Of a stretch of 64,000 nt of DNA, positions 44,375-53,526 are shown piece by piece; within the stretch, counting starts at the first letter, position 1; every line of letters begins with the position of its first letter. The translations under genes and the position numbers were made by a program. Below the pieces are notes generated by a model that was given only the letters and a program-made list of their open reading frames with translations, was not told the origin of the DNA and made no database searches. The DNA is taken from assembly GCA_944325525.1 (NCBI GenBank), contig CALVAK010000001.1, positions 1 to 64,000 of the forward strand, read 5' to 3'. Origin of the DNA: Candidatus Gastranaerophilales bacterium (lineage in GTDB: Bacteria; Cyanobacteriota; Vampirovibrionia; Gastranaerophilales; Gastranaerophilaceae).

Positions 44375-45021
44375 TATTTATTCTCCTCAATCATTTTAAT
44401 GATAGCTTCTTCTGTACAAACAAGAAGCAGTTTATCGTTTACATCTAATTTTTTGTCAGCAAAAGGACGAATTAAAGCCGAGCCTTTTTTTATAGCTGCA
44501 ACAATTATTCCGTATTTATTCGGAAGCATAAGTTCAATTAATGTCTTACCTATCATAAATGGTTGGACATTAATTTCAAGCAGTTGTATGTCATCAGAAG
44601 ATTCATAAGAAATAACATTTTGGAACATTATTTTGTATGCAAACTTTTTACCGTATTCTTCATCAGGATTAATAACATTTTTTGCTCCTACTGCTTTTAG
44701 AATTCTTTCGTGCATTTTATCTGTAGCTCTTGCAATTATATTTTCGCAGCCAAGTTGTTTTAACAGAGCAGTAGCAAGAATAGAAGGCTCTCTTGCTCCT
44801 ATTGCACATATAACAACATCTCTTTCTTTTGGACATAATTTTGAAATCGAAATTTCATCAGTTGCATCAAGACATATAGCATCATCTATATAATTTGCGG
44901 CTTCATCTACTAGTTCTTTATTAATATCTGTAGCAATAACTTCGGCTCCTTTTTTTGATAATGTCTTTGCAAGTGACATTCCGAATTGTCCTAAACCTAT
45001 TATTAAAACCTGTATTGACAT
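44374..45021 (-). CDS. Trk/Ktr potassium uptake regulatory subunit (RCK protein)
   Basis: The 215-residue cytoplasmic protein has an N-terminal RCK/TrkA-N Rossmann domain (LIIGLGQFGMSLAKTLSKKG) and a C-terminal TrkA-C domain. Its single-repeat length matches KtrA rather than the doubled TrkA of enterobacteria. It binds nucleotides such as ATP/ADP or NAD(H) and gates the membrane subunit encoded just upstream. The gap to the membrane subunit gene is 13 bases. Confidence 0.92.
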   Translation of the reverse strand: MSIQVLIIGLGQFGMSLAKTLSKKGAEVIATDINKELVDEAANYIDDAICLDATDEISISKLCPKERDVVICAIGAREPSILATALLKQLGCENIIARATDKMHERILKAVGAKNVINPDEEYGKKFAYKIMFQNVISYESSDDIQLLEINVQPFMIGKTLIELMLPNKYGIIVAAIKKGSALIRPFADKKLDVNDKLLLVCTEEAIIKMIEENK

Positions 45022-45034
45022 TACATTTCTCCTT

Positions 45035-46378
45035 TTATGTTAATGATATTTTTGCATCCGGATAAATAAGTTTTGATTGATAACTTTTTCCGTTTAAATA
45101 ACAAATTAATGTTGCAGGTAGAGTACGACCTAAAAACATAGCGGATACAATAATTGTTTTTCCTACTTCATCAAGATTTTGTGTAATACCCATTGAAAGT
45201 CCTACTGTTCCTATAGCTGATACAGCTTCGAAAATAAGTTCTTTGCCATTTATTGTCTGGGTTGTAAGAAGCATTAAAACTAACAGCAATAGTACTGATA
45301 AATAAACAGTTACCAGAGTTATTGCGTTATGTACGGTATTATGCATAATTCTTCTGTTTCTTACTATATTTTTTCTTCCTCTTAAAGTGTTATATGCTGT
45401 TAATAGCAGAATACTAAGCGTAGTGGTTTTTATACCGCCTGCCGTACCGCCCGGAGAACCGCCTGTTATCATTAAAAATAACATTAAAATATATGTTCCT
45501 GTGTTAATTTTACCGAGGTCAACACTATTAAACCCTGCTGTTCTTGCACTTGCTGATTGAAACCACGAATTATTAAATTTCTCAAAAAAACTGAATCCGT
45601 CAAGTACTCCGTTATATTCTGAAATCATAAAGAACAAACATCCTGAAAACAATAATATAATTGTTGAATATAAGACAATTATACCTACAGGTGGAAGCTT
45701 TTTTTTCTTGAAAACATTATATATCATTACGGATAAAGCGGGGGATAATCCTCCAAGTATAATTAGAAAAGAAATAGTATATAAAATTACCGGAACATCA
45801 TAATAATCAATAAGGTTATTAGAATTAAGAAAGAACCCGGCATTACAAAAAGCAGAAATTGCAGTATAAAAGCCAAGATAAAATGATTCAATGATAGACT
45901 TTCCCTGTATTAGAAATCCTGCAAAAAGTATTATGGCTCCAGATAATTCCAATAAAAAAGTGTATTTAAAAATCAGAATGATAGAGTTTTTAATTTCCTC
46001 TTTGCTCTCTGCATCAAATATATTCTTAGCTGTTTTTTCATGGCTTAAAGACATTCTTTTCCCCAGCAGAATAAAAATAATGGCTGATATACTCATAATG
46101 CCGAGTCCGCCGACTTGAACAAGCATAAGAAGTATAAATTGTCCTGCTCCACTTAGTGTTTTAGTAATGTCAATAACACTTAATCCGGTAACACATACGG
46201 CACTTGTTGCCATAAATATTGAATCAATAAACTTAAATTCACCGTAATGAGAGAACGGTAAAAACAACAAAAATGCACCTAAAATACATAATGCAAAGAA
46301 GGATAAAAGTAATATTCTCTCCGGAGATTTTATTAAAAAGTAAAAATTACAATTTTTTATACTTTGTATTATTTTCAT
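45035..46378 (-). CDS. Trk/Ktr potassium transporter membrane subunit
   Basis: From this ATG the protein has 447 residues. The four selectivity-filter loops of the TrkH/KtrB family are visible, for example ATSAVCVTGLSV, AFCNAGFF, ASARTAGFNSVD and AVSAIGTVGLSMG. The SPGGTAGGIKTTT loop of KtrB/TrkH is also present. It takes up K+ across the cytoplasmic membrane under control of the RCK protein encoded next. A TTG 13 codons upstream is in frame; neither start has a good ribosome site, so the N-terminus is uncertain. Confidence 0.9.
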   Translation of the reverse strand: MKIIQSIKNCNFYFLIKSPERILLLSFFALCILGAFLLFLPFSHYGEFKFIDSIFMATSAVCVTGLSVIDITKTLSGAGQFILLMLVQVGGLGIMSISAIIFILLGKRMSLSHEKTAKNIFDAESKEEIKNSIILIFKYTFLLELSGAIILFAGFLIQGKSIIESFYLGFYTAISAFCNAGFFLNSNNLIDYYDVPVILYTISFLIILGGLSPALSVMIYNVFKKKKLPPVGIIVLYSTIILLFSGCLFFMISEYNGVLDGFSFFEKFNNSWFQSASARTAGFNSVDLGKINTGTYILMLFLMITGGSPGGTAGGIKTTTLSILLLTAYNTLRGRKNIVRNRRIMHNTVHNAITLVTVYLSVLLLLVLMLLTTQTINGKELIFEAVSAIGTVGLSMGITQNLDEVGKTIIVSAMFLGRTLPATLICYLNGKSYQSKLIYPDAKISLT

Positions 46379-46502
46379 AAAGTTAAAAATCTTATTTGTG
46401 TATTTAATATTCCTCAAAGATTTATATTATTTTATTTAAAAAGAAATTTTTTGTCAATTTTAAACAGCCGGACATCCTTTGTTGTTAATAATTACAACTG
46501 TT

Positions 46503-47033
46503 TTAGAGCGTTATCAATTTGTCTGTATTTATTCCTTCAAGTTTTAGAAGTTTTATTTTTGTATCAATACCTCCTGCGTATCCAGTTATATTACCGTTTG
46601 CCCCTATAACTCTATGGCAGGGGATTATAATGGCAATTGGATTATGTCCGACTGCACCTCCTATTGCTTGTGCTGACATTCTTTTTATTCCCCGCTCTTT
46701 TGCTATTTCCTCAGCAATATTACCGTAAGTTATTGTTTTTCCATACGGAATTTCACATAATATCTGCCAGACACGCTGCCGGAATTCATTACCTGCCGGA
46801 GCAATTTTTATTTCTGATATGTTCGGTCTTTTACCGTTAAAATATCTATCCAGCCATTTTTTTGCATGATTAAATATATCTAAATTATCTTTTTTTATAG
46901 TATGTTTATTGATTGTGCTTCCAAAATATTTTTGATTTTTCAGCCATAATCCTGTAAGATATTCTCCATCACCGGCAAGAGTAATTTCTCCTAACGGGCA
47001 ATTGTATGTTGTTTTGTAATATTTTTTTTCCAT
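46503..47033 (-). CDS. ogt: Methylated-DNA-protein-cysteine methyltransferase
   Basis: The 176-residue protein removes O6-alkyl groups from guanine by self-alkylation. The acceptor cysteine is in IIIPCHRVIG. The DNA-binding helix is EFRQRVWQILCEIPYGKTI-type, and the C-terminal loop is GYAGGIDTKIKLLKLEG. The N-terminal domain is short, as in Ogt. It is probably transcribed alone or after the pseudouridine synthase gene 35 bases upstream. Confidence 0.94.
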   Translation of the reverse strand: MEKKYYKTTYNCPLGEITLAGDGEYLTGLWLKNQKYFGSTINKHTIKKDNLDIFNHAKKWLDRYFNGKRPNISEIKIAPAGNEFRQRVWQILCEIPYGKTITYGNIAEEIAKERGIKRMSAQAIGGAVGHNPIAIIIPCHRVIGANGNITGYAGGIDTKIKLLKLEGINTDKLITL

Positions 47034-47068
47034 AGTATTAATTTATTTAATTTAAGCAAGCAGTTTTG

Positions 47069-47800
47069 TTATTTTAATTTTTTTAAATAATTTTTAATTT
47101 GTTCTACCTGTTTAGGCTTAATGTACTTAAATTGTCCTTTTTTTAATCCTTTTAAATCAACAGGTCCTACACTTAAACGTTTTAAAGAAATAACAGGATG
47201 CCCCAGATGGTCAAGCATTTTCCTTATTTGTCTGTTAAGACCTTGGTATAAAACAATTTCAAGTATTGTATTTTTGTTTTCAAAATCTATTATACTTGCA
47301 AAAGCGTATGCAATTTGATTCTTTTCAATTTCAATACCCTTTTCCATAACTTCTATGTCGTTGAGATTTAATTTGCCTTTTGCTGCTACTCTATATACTT
47401 TTGGAACTTTTATTGAGGGATGAGTTAATTCATTAATAAAATCACCATCATTTGTAAGGATTAAAAGCCCTGTTGAATCTTTATCCAATCTTCCTACCGG
47501 TTTTAAATGTCTTACTTCTTCCGGAAGAATATCATATATTGTCTTTCTTCCTTTTTCGTCGTCGGTTGTTGTAATATAGCCGGCAGGCTTATAGTATCTT
47601 ATATAGGTTAGATTTTGAGGTTTTATTATTTTATTGTGAATGGAAACAGTGTCTTTAGAACTTATTATATATCCCAGCTCTTTGATTGTTTCTCCGTTAA
47701 CCTGAACTTTACCTGCTTCAATATATTCGTCAGCTTTTCTTCTTGAGCAGAAACCGCATGAAGCTATATATTTATTAAGTCTTAATTTATTATCTTTCAT
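47069..47800 (-). CDS. rRNA pseudouridine synthase, RsuA/RluB family
   Basis: From this ATG the protein has 243 residues. An S4 RNA-binding domain (RLNKYIASCGFCSRRKADEYI) precedes the catalytic domain with VGRLDKDSTGLLILTNDG, which contains the catalytic aspartate, and NRQIRKMLDHLGHPVISLKR. The family modifies uridines in 16S (RsuA) or 23S rRNA (RluB); length and motifs favour RluB-like. An in-frame TTG five codons upstream is less likely. Confidence 0.88.
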   Translation of the reverse strand: MKDNKLRLNKYIASCGFCSRRKADEYIEAGKVQVNGETIKELGYIISSKDTVSIHNKIIKPQNLTYIRYYKPAGYITTTDDEKGRKTIYDILPEEVRHLKPVGRLDKDSTGLLILTNDGDFINELTHPSIKVPKVYRVAAKGKLNLNDIEVMEKGIEIEKNQIAYAFASIIDFENKNTILEIVLYQGLNRQIRKMLDHLGHPVISLKRLSVGPVDLKGLKKGQFKYIKPKQVEQIKNYLKKLK

Positions 47801-47947
47801 TTTTTTATAATACAAATATGATAAAAAAATATCAATACAATGATAATAAATTACCTGAGTGTCAAAAAACTTAAATATTTGTAGAAGACAAATGTGTTTA
47901 TGTTATTATTTTTAAAGGTATAAAATAATGTTATCTAAGGAGTTGAG

Positions 47948-48910
47948 ATGGCAATAATGTCAAAGAAATACAAAATAGGGGTAGATGTAGGCGGAACAAA
48001 TATTAAAGTTGCTCTGGTGGATAAAACCGGCAGTATAGTTTCTTCGGATACTGTTCCTACAAGAGCTGAGATGGGGTATGAATATACAATATCTAACATT
48101 ATAAAAGCAATACAAAGTTTGATGAAAGAATCAAAAACCACAAAAGATGTAATAGAAGGAATAGGTTTTGGTTTCCCCGGGCAAATTGACTGTGAAAAAG
48201 GAGTTGTCAGACTGGCACCTAATATTCCTGGCTGGGTTGATATTCCTATAGCAGAGATTGTTTCAAAAGAATTTGGCATTCCTGTAAGAGTTGATAATGA
48301 CGTTAGATGTGCTGCACTTGCGGAGTTGAATTACGGGGCAGGTAAGGGTACAAAAAATATGATTTGTATTACCGTAGGAACAGGAATAGGTTCTGGTCTG
48401 ATTGTTAACGGTAAACTGGTAAGAGGTGCAAGTAATGCAGCAGGTGAACTGGGGCATATAAAACTTCAAATGGAAAACGGTCCTATATGCGGCTGCGGTG
48501 ATAGGGGCTGCCTTGAAGCATTTGCTTCAGGTCCTGCTATTGTCGCTATGGCTGAAGAATATATAAAAGGCGGTAAATCTACAAAATACAGAAAACTGGC
48601 AAATCCTGAAATAACTCCGTATATTGTCGCTGAAGCTGCAAAACAAGGTGATGTAGTTGCCAAACAGATTTTTGAAACTGTAGGTACTTATATAGGAATC
48701 GGGCTCGCCAGTGTTGTAAATCTTCTAAATCCTGAAAAAATTGTCATTGGCGGTGGCGTTGCAGATGCTGGAGATTTATTGTTTAACCCGATTAAAGCAG
48801 CATTAAGAAAACGTGCAATGCCTATCCAGGGAAATGCGGTTGAGGTCGTACACGCAGAACTCGGCAATACCGCAGGCGTTATCGGGGCAAGTTTATTAAT
48901 TGAAAACTAG
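47948..48910 (+). CDS. glk: ROK family glucokinase
   Basis: The 320-residue protein has the phosphate motif IGVDVGGTNIKVALVD, the catalytic aspartate in VRVDNDVRCAALAE, and the ROK zinc motif ICGCGDRGCLEAFASG. It phosphorylates glucose with ATP, matching the starch-degrading genes in this window. A GGAG site precedes the ATG. It starts a run with holA two bases later. Confidence 0.9.
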   Translation: MAIMSKKYKIGVDVGGTNIKVALVDKTGSIVSSDTVPTRAEMGYEYTISNIIKAIQSLMKESKTTKDVIEGIGFGFPGQIDCEKGVVRLAPNIPGWVDIPIAEIVSKEFGIPVRVDNDVRCAALAELNYGAGKGTKNMICITVGTGIGSGLIVNGKLVRGASNAAGELGHIKLQMENGPICGCGDRGCLEAFASGPAIVAMAEEYIKGGKSTKYRKLANPEITPYIVAEAAKQGDVVAKQIFETVGTYIGIGLASVVNLLNPEKIVIGGGVADAGDLLFNPIKAALRKRAMPIQGNAVEVVHAELGNTAGVIGASLLIEN

Positions 48911-48912
48911 AT

Positions 48913-49881
48913 ATGGCTGTATTTTTATTTTTCGGACAAGAAGAATATTTAATGGAAAAAGAAATCAAGAAGCTTAAAAATGAGCTTCTTGATGTTTCTT
49001 TTCTTACAATGTCATATAAAATATTTGATAATCCTCCGTTTGCTACTCTTCTAGAATGTATACAGTCTACGCCGTTGATGTTCGGTAATACTTTAAGTCT
49101 TATTTATATGGATAAATACTTAATAGGAAATAAATTGTCACTCGATGATAAACAGTTGGAAGCTTTTGAACAGGCACTTTCTTCAATAAACGACAGTGCG
49201 AATATTGTTTTTACCTGTAAAATTCCGAGAGATGAGAATAGGAAACCGGATTCAAGAAAAAAATTATATAAAATTATTTCCAAATATTCTCTTGTAAAAG
49301 AATTTCCGCAATATAAAACATATCAAAAAGAATTGAATAGTGAAATAGCTAAAATTGCAAAGGAGAAAGATTTAGTTTTAAGTTCTGAAAATATTAATTT
49401 AATTATTGAACAAATAGGTTCTAATCTTACGCTGATAGATTCAGAACTGGAAAAACTAAAAATATCTATCCTCCCTGAAAGAAATGTAACGTCAAAAGCA
49501 ATAAGAACATATTGTTCTTCATCTGAAGATGTTTTTATTCTTGCTGATTTAATTATATCGGGAAATAAAGATGAAATATTGAAACAATACAGTTTATTAA
49601 CAGAGAAACGACATCCTTTAGAAATATTTTCCGTTCTGCAAAGTAATTTTCAGCGTTATATATTTATAAAAAATTATCAAAAAAGAATGAATACAAAAGA
49701 CATTGCTTTAAAATTAAAACTCCATGAATATATTATTATTAAAAGTCTTGAAAAAATAAATAAAGTTTCTCTTGATAAACTAATAAAAATAAGAGAAAAT
49801 TTAATAAAAGCGGAGTATAAAATAAAAACAGGAAAAATTACTTCGGGAGAAACGGCTTTAGAACTAGTTTTATTGAGTTGA
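48913..49881 (+). CDS. holA: DNA polymerase III delta subunit
   Basis: The 322-residue protein has the HolA opening VFLFFGQEEYLMEKEIKKL and the later ILADLIISGNKDEILKQY and IFSVLQSNFQRYI of the collar domain. It opens the sliding clamp as part of the clamp loader. It begins two bases after glk and is followed directly by the delta' gene. Divergence is high, as is usual for this subunit. Confidence 0.85.
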   Translation: MAVFLFFGQEEYLMEKEIKKLKNELLDVSFLTMSYKIFDNPPFATLLECIQSTPLMFGNTLSLIYMDKYLIGNKLSLDDKQLEAFEQALSSINDSANIVFTCKIPRDENRKPDSRKKLYKIISKYSLVKEFPQYKTYQKELNSEIAKIAKEKDLVLSSENINLIIEQIGSNLTLIDSELEKLKISILPERNVTSKAIRTYCSSSEDVFILADLIISGNKDEILKQYSLLTEKRHPLEIFSVLQSNFQRYIFIKNYQKRMNTKDIALKLKLHEYIIIKSLEKINKVSLDKLIKIRENLIKAEYKIKTGKITSGETALELVLLS

Positions 49882-49883
49882 AA

Positions 49884-50831
49884 ATGAATAAGATTTTAGA
49901 TAAAAAATATAATTATTTAAGTAATTTTTTTACAACGGCAATAAAAGAGAGCCGGTTATTTCATTCTTTAATTTTTTACGGAAGCAATATTTATCTTCAA
50001 TATTTAATGGCTTTAGAAATAGCAAGGCAGCTAAATTGCATTGAAGATAAAAGTGAAGATTGTAATTGCAGAAATTGCCGCTGGATAAGAGAAAACAAAC
50101 ACCCTGCCGTTATGACAATTTCTAAAATAGATAATAAATCAGATTCAAGTAAGACAGTTATTTCAGAAGAACAGATAAATATGGTTCTTGACACCCTTGT
50201 AAATTCAAGCGATTACCATAGAGTTTTTATATTTTGCGATGCTGAAATGAAGAAATTATCACGGGAAGAATATATTGAATATAAAGATTTTATAGAAACA
50301 GGTTTTAATCTGCCGCAGGAAGATAATGAGTATATATGGTATCCTTCGGGAATAAATTCAAACTGTTTTTCTACAGTAGCTGCAAATGCGATGTTAAAGT
50401 CAATAGAAGAGCCAAATTCAAATGTAACTTTTATTTTTCTTACAAAAAATAAAGAAGAGCTTTTGCAGACAATTATTTCAAGATCTCAAGCCTTTTATAT
50501 GCCTGATATGCAAGTTATGGAATATGAAGTTGATTTTTTTAAAGACTATTTTGGGCAATATCCTTGTTTTCAGAAAGAGAAAGCACTTGATTTTGCACAA
50601 TGTTTGTTAAATTATCAAATCGAAAAATCTCTTGAACCTGAATATATTATTGATTGTATTCAATATTATTTGGAAGAAACAGCTAAATATAATTCTAAAA
50701 ACAGATGTTTACTTTCAGTAATTCACAAAGATATAGATAAAACACAACAATCAAAAAATATGATAAAAGCATATATTAAAGAACAAACCGTTTATGAAGA
50801 TTTGGCTTTTTACTTTGCTCAAAGAATTTAA
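49884..50831 (+). CDS. holB: DNA polymerase III delta' subunit-like protein
   Basis: From this ATG the protein has 315 residues. Features of delta' are the FHSLIFYGSNIYLQYLMALEIARQL opening without a P-loop, a zinc module (CNCRNCRWIRENKHP), and ANAMLKSIEEPNSNVTFIFLTK followed by TIISRSQAFYMP. It acts with holA product in the clamp loader. It starts right after the holA stop. A stretch around residues 120-160 with a polar insert is longer than in model proteins. Confidence 0.82.
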   Translation: MNKILDKKYNYLSNFFTTAIKESRLFHSLIFYGSNIYLQYLMALEIARQLNCIEDKSEDCNCRNCRWIRENKHPAVMTISKIDNKSDSSKTVISEEQINMVLDTLVNSSDYHRVFIFCDAEMKKLSREEYIEYKDFIETGFNLPQEDNEYIWYPSGINSNCFSTVAANAMLKSIEEPNSNVTFIFLTKNKEELLQTIISRSQAFYMPDMQVMEYEVDFFKDYFGQYPCFQKEKALDFAQCLLNYQIEKSLEPEYIIDCIQYYLEETAKYNSKNRCLLSVIHKDIDKTQQSKNMIKAYIKEQTVYEDLAFYFAQRI

Positions 50832-50883
50832 TTGTTTTATTTATGAATTTGATATGAAATATATTTTGTAATACAATTTAAAT

Positions 50884-51696
50884 ATGAAAATTAAAGTGAT
50901 TGTAGTGCAATTAGAACCGGTTAAAGGGGATATAAAAGCAAATATAAATAAAGTGGAAAAATTATTAAACGGAAAAGAATCACTTAATCCGGATTTAATA
51001 ATTCTTCCGGAACTCTGGACAACAGGGTGGGATTGTCCCGATTTTCCGAAGGTCGCTGAAAAACTGGAAGAATCACATACATATAACTTTTTAAAAAGTA
51101 TTGCCGTAAGGTTTAATTCTAATATAATAGGCGGCAGTGCAATTCTTTATAAAAATAATGAAAAAATCAGAAATACCTGTATTATTCTTAACAGAAAAGG
51201 GCAAATAATTGATACTTATGATAAGTTTCATTTGTTTTCTTTAAGAGGAGAATCTGAAGGCTTATATCTTGAAGAAGGAAATGCTCCTGTTATTGTAAAA
51301 ATGGATATAGGTAAAATAGGTATTTCTATTTGTTATGATATTAGATTCCCTGAAATGTTCAGATTGTATGCTTTTAATAATACCGATTTAATAGTAAATA
51401 TGGCTGCATGGCCAAAAAATTATGTTGATGAATATATTACGCTTTCAAAGGCTCGTGCAATAGAAAATCAAACGTTTTTTGTTTGTTCAGCTTTAACCGG
51501 TAGAATAAATGAAAATTACTCTTTTAGCGGTAATTCGATGATAATAGACTATCAAGGCCGGATAAAAAATAAATTAAATGATGAAGAAGGTATCATTTAT
51601 TCTGAAATAAATATTAATGATATGAAAGAATATAGAGAACAAATGCCTATATTGAAAGACACAAAGAAAACGTATAACATACTGGAGAAAAAATGA
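50884..51696 (+). CDS. Carbon-nitrogen hydrolase (nitrilase superfamily)
   Basis: The 270-residue protein shows the Glu-Lys-Cys triad: Glu in LPELWTTGWDC, Lys in DKFHLFSLRGE and Cys in ISICYDIRFPEMFR. The closest subgroup by eye is the YafV/Nit2 omega-amidase type that hydrolyses 2-oxo acid amides. A cytoplasmic repair or salvage role is likely. It overlaps the next gene (ATGA), so it is coupled to dacB. No ribosome site is obvious. Confidence 0.88.
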   Translation: MKIKVIVVQLEPVKGDIKANINKVEKLLNGKESLNPDLIILPELWTTGWDCPDFPKVAEKLEESHTYNFLKSIAVRFNSNIIGGSAILYKNNEKIRNTCIILNRKGQIIDTYDKFHLFSLRGESEGLYLEEGNAPVIVKMDIGKIGISICYDIRFPEMFRLYAFNNTDLIVNMAAWPKNYVDEYITLSKARAIENQTFFVCSALTGRINENYSFSGNSMIIDYQGRIKNKLNDEEGIIYSEININDMKEYREQMPILKDTKKTYNILEKK

Positions 51697-53057
51697 AAAA
51701 AACTTTAAGCTTTTTATTATTAGTATCTATATTTTTATTAATGCCGGTTTATTGCAGTGCATTTTCAATCAGCAAAGTTGATAAATTAATACAAGAATCA
51801 CATCTGGATGATAATTCAATAGTTGCAGTATCAATAAAAAAAGTATCTGATAATACTCCTGTTTATGAGCATAATTCAAAAAAATTGCAGCATCCCGCAT
51901 CTGTATTGAAGTTATTTACTTCGTATTTTGCATTGAACACGCTGGGCTATGATTATTTCTTTAAAACAGGTTTCTATACCGATAAGGAAAATAATTTATA
52001 TATTAGATTAGGAGCAGATCCGCTTTTAACAACAAACCAGATAAAAGACGCATTTATTAAAATAAAAGAGGAAAAGGGGGCAAGTTTTAATAATTTATAT
52101 TTTGATGATAGTATTATTGATAAACGAGAATTTGGGCCCGGATGGATGTGGGATGATGATATAAATCCTTACACTCCTAAGATAAGTGCATATAATCTTG
52201 ATGGTAATATTATAAAAGTTAATATGAGTGTAAATCCGGACGGAAGTATTAAAACTTCAACGGATACAACGTATCCTATGTCAGTTTTTTCAGATATAAA
52301 ATTAAATTCAAAAATTAACTATCTTGAAATAGAAAGATATAACTGGAATAATCCGGAACTCGTTGAAATAACCGGAACAGTGGCTTTCCCGAGAACAATA
52401 TCAGTTCCTGTTTCAAGTATGAGAAGATATTTTATACATAATGTTGAAAAGATACTTGAAGATAATAGAATTTCAATAAAATCTACATTATATGCTTCAA
52501 AATTAATACCTGACGGTGCAGAATTAATATATGAAATTAAAAATCCTATTACTTCAACAATAGCCGGTATACTTCAAGCAAGCAATAATTTAATGGCTGG
52601 ATCTATATTTAAACTAGCAGGAGGCAGTGCGTACAATGCAACAGGTACTGCTGATTTAGCCGTTGCAGCAATGAGAGATTTTTATAAAAAGAATAAAATT
52701 GAAACTGAGTCAATAATAATAAGAGACGGCTGTGGTATTTCAAGAAAAAATTTAATTACAGCAGATTGGATAACTGATGCTCTTAATAAAATGTATGAAG
52801 AAAAAGATTTTGAAAAATTCAAAGAATATATGGCTCAGGCAGGTGACGGAACTTTATCTGACAGATTGTTTGATTTAAGAGGTGAAGCTTGGTTGAAAAC
52901 AGGTTCTTTATCTAATGTGAGTGCTATTGCCGGTTATATACAATCTCAGGACGGTAATATGTATTCTGTTGCAATTATTACTCAGAATTTTAAAGAAAGC
53001 CAGAAAGAAATCAAAAAATTTGAAGATAAAATTATAACTTTGATTTATAATCGATAG
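51693..53057 (+). CDS. dacB: D-alanyl-D-alanine carboxypeptidase/endopeptidase, PBP4 type
   Basis: The 454-residue protein has a signal peptide (MKKTLSFLLLVSIFLLMPVYCSA) and the S13 peptidase motifs: SVLK in HPASVLKLFTSY, SNN in QASNNLMAGS and KTG in WLKTGSLSNVSA. It trims or cleaves peptidoglycan cross-links outside the cytoplasmic membrane. The large insert between the first two motifs is typical of PBP4. Its start overlaps the nitrilase stop by 4 bases. Confidence 0.92.
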   Translation: MKKTLSFLLLVSIFLLMPVYCSAFSISKVDKLIQESHLDDNSIVAVSIKKVSDNTPVYEHNSKKLQHPASVLKLFTSYFALNTLGYDYFFKTGFYTDKENNLYIRLGADPLLTTNQIKDAFIKIKEEKGASFNNLYFDDSIIDKREFGPGWMWDDDINPYTPKISAYNLDGNIIKVNMSVNPDGSIKTSTDTTYPMSVFSDIKLNSKINYLEIERYNWNNPELVEITGTVAFPRTISVPVSSMRRYFIHNVEKILEDNRISIKSTLYASKLIPDGAELIYEIKNPITSTIAGILQASNNLMAGSIFKLAGGSAYNATGTADLAVAAMRDFYKKNKIETESIIIRDGCGISRKNLITADWITDALNKMYEEKDFEKFKEYMAQAGDGTLSDRLFDLRGEAWLKTGSLSNVSAIAGYIQSQDGNMYSVAIITQNFKESQKEIKKFEDKIITLIYNR

Positions 53058-53124
53058 ATATATTTTGCCGGGTAATCTGTTTTTTATGATTAGATTTTAT
53101 AATCTGAAAAACAGGAGGCAAAAA

Positions 53125-53520
53125 ATGACAGAACAGTTACAAATATATAAATGCAATGTTTGCGGTAATATTATTGAAGTTATAAATCCGGGAAACGGCT
53201 CTTTGGTTTGTTGTTCACTTCCTATGGAATTATTAAAAGAACAAACTGATGATAAACACTCCGGTGAAAAGCATGTACCTATTGTTTCTATTGAGGGCGA
53301 GCATAAAATTATTCGTGTCGGTACTATTGAACATCCTATGTTAAAGGAGCATTATATTGTTTTTATAGAATCTGTTTCTCCTGATAAAAAGTATTTAAAA
53401 CGCAAATACTTAAAACCGGGAGATAAACCGAAATTTGAATTAAAAAATAATGATGAAAAATTTATGGCTCGTGAATTATGTAATATTCACGGGTTATGGA
53501 AAAGTGAATATCAAGAATAG
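53125..53520 (+). CDS. Desulfoferrodoxin (2Fe superoxide reductase)
   Basis: From this ATG, 6 bases after AGGAGG, the protein has 131 residues. Center I has the Cys4 site in YKCNVCGN and LVCCSLP. Center II has His and Cys ligands in EKHVPIV, TIEHPMLKEHYI and LCNIHGLWK. It reduces superoxide to peroxide without releasing oxygen, a defence common in anaerobes. The presence of both centers marks the desulfoferrodoxin type rather than neelaredoxin. Confidence 0.94.
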   Translation: MTEQLQIYKCNVCGNIIEVINPGNGSLVCCSLPMELLKEQTDDKHSGEKHVPIVSIEGEHKIIRVGTIEHPMLKEHYIVFIESVSPDKKYLKRKYLKPGDKPKFELKNNDEKFMARELCNIHGLWKSEYQE

Positions 53521-53526
53521 AACAGT

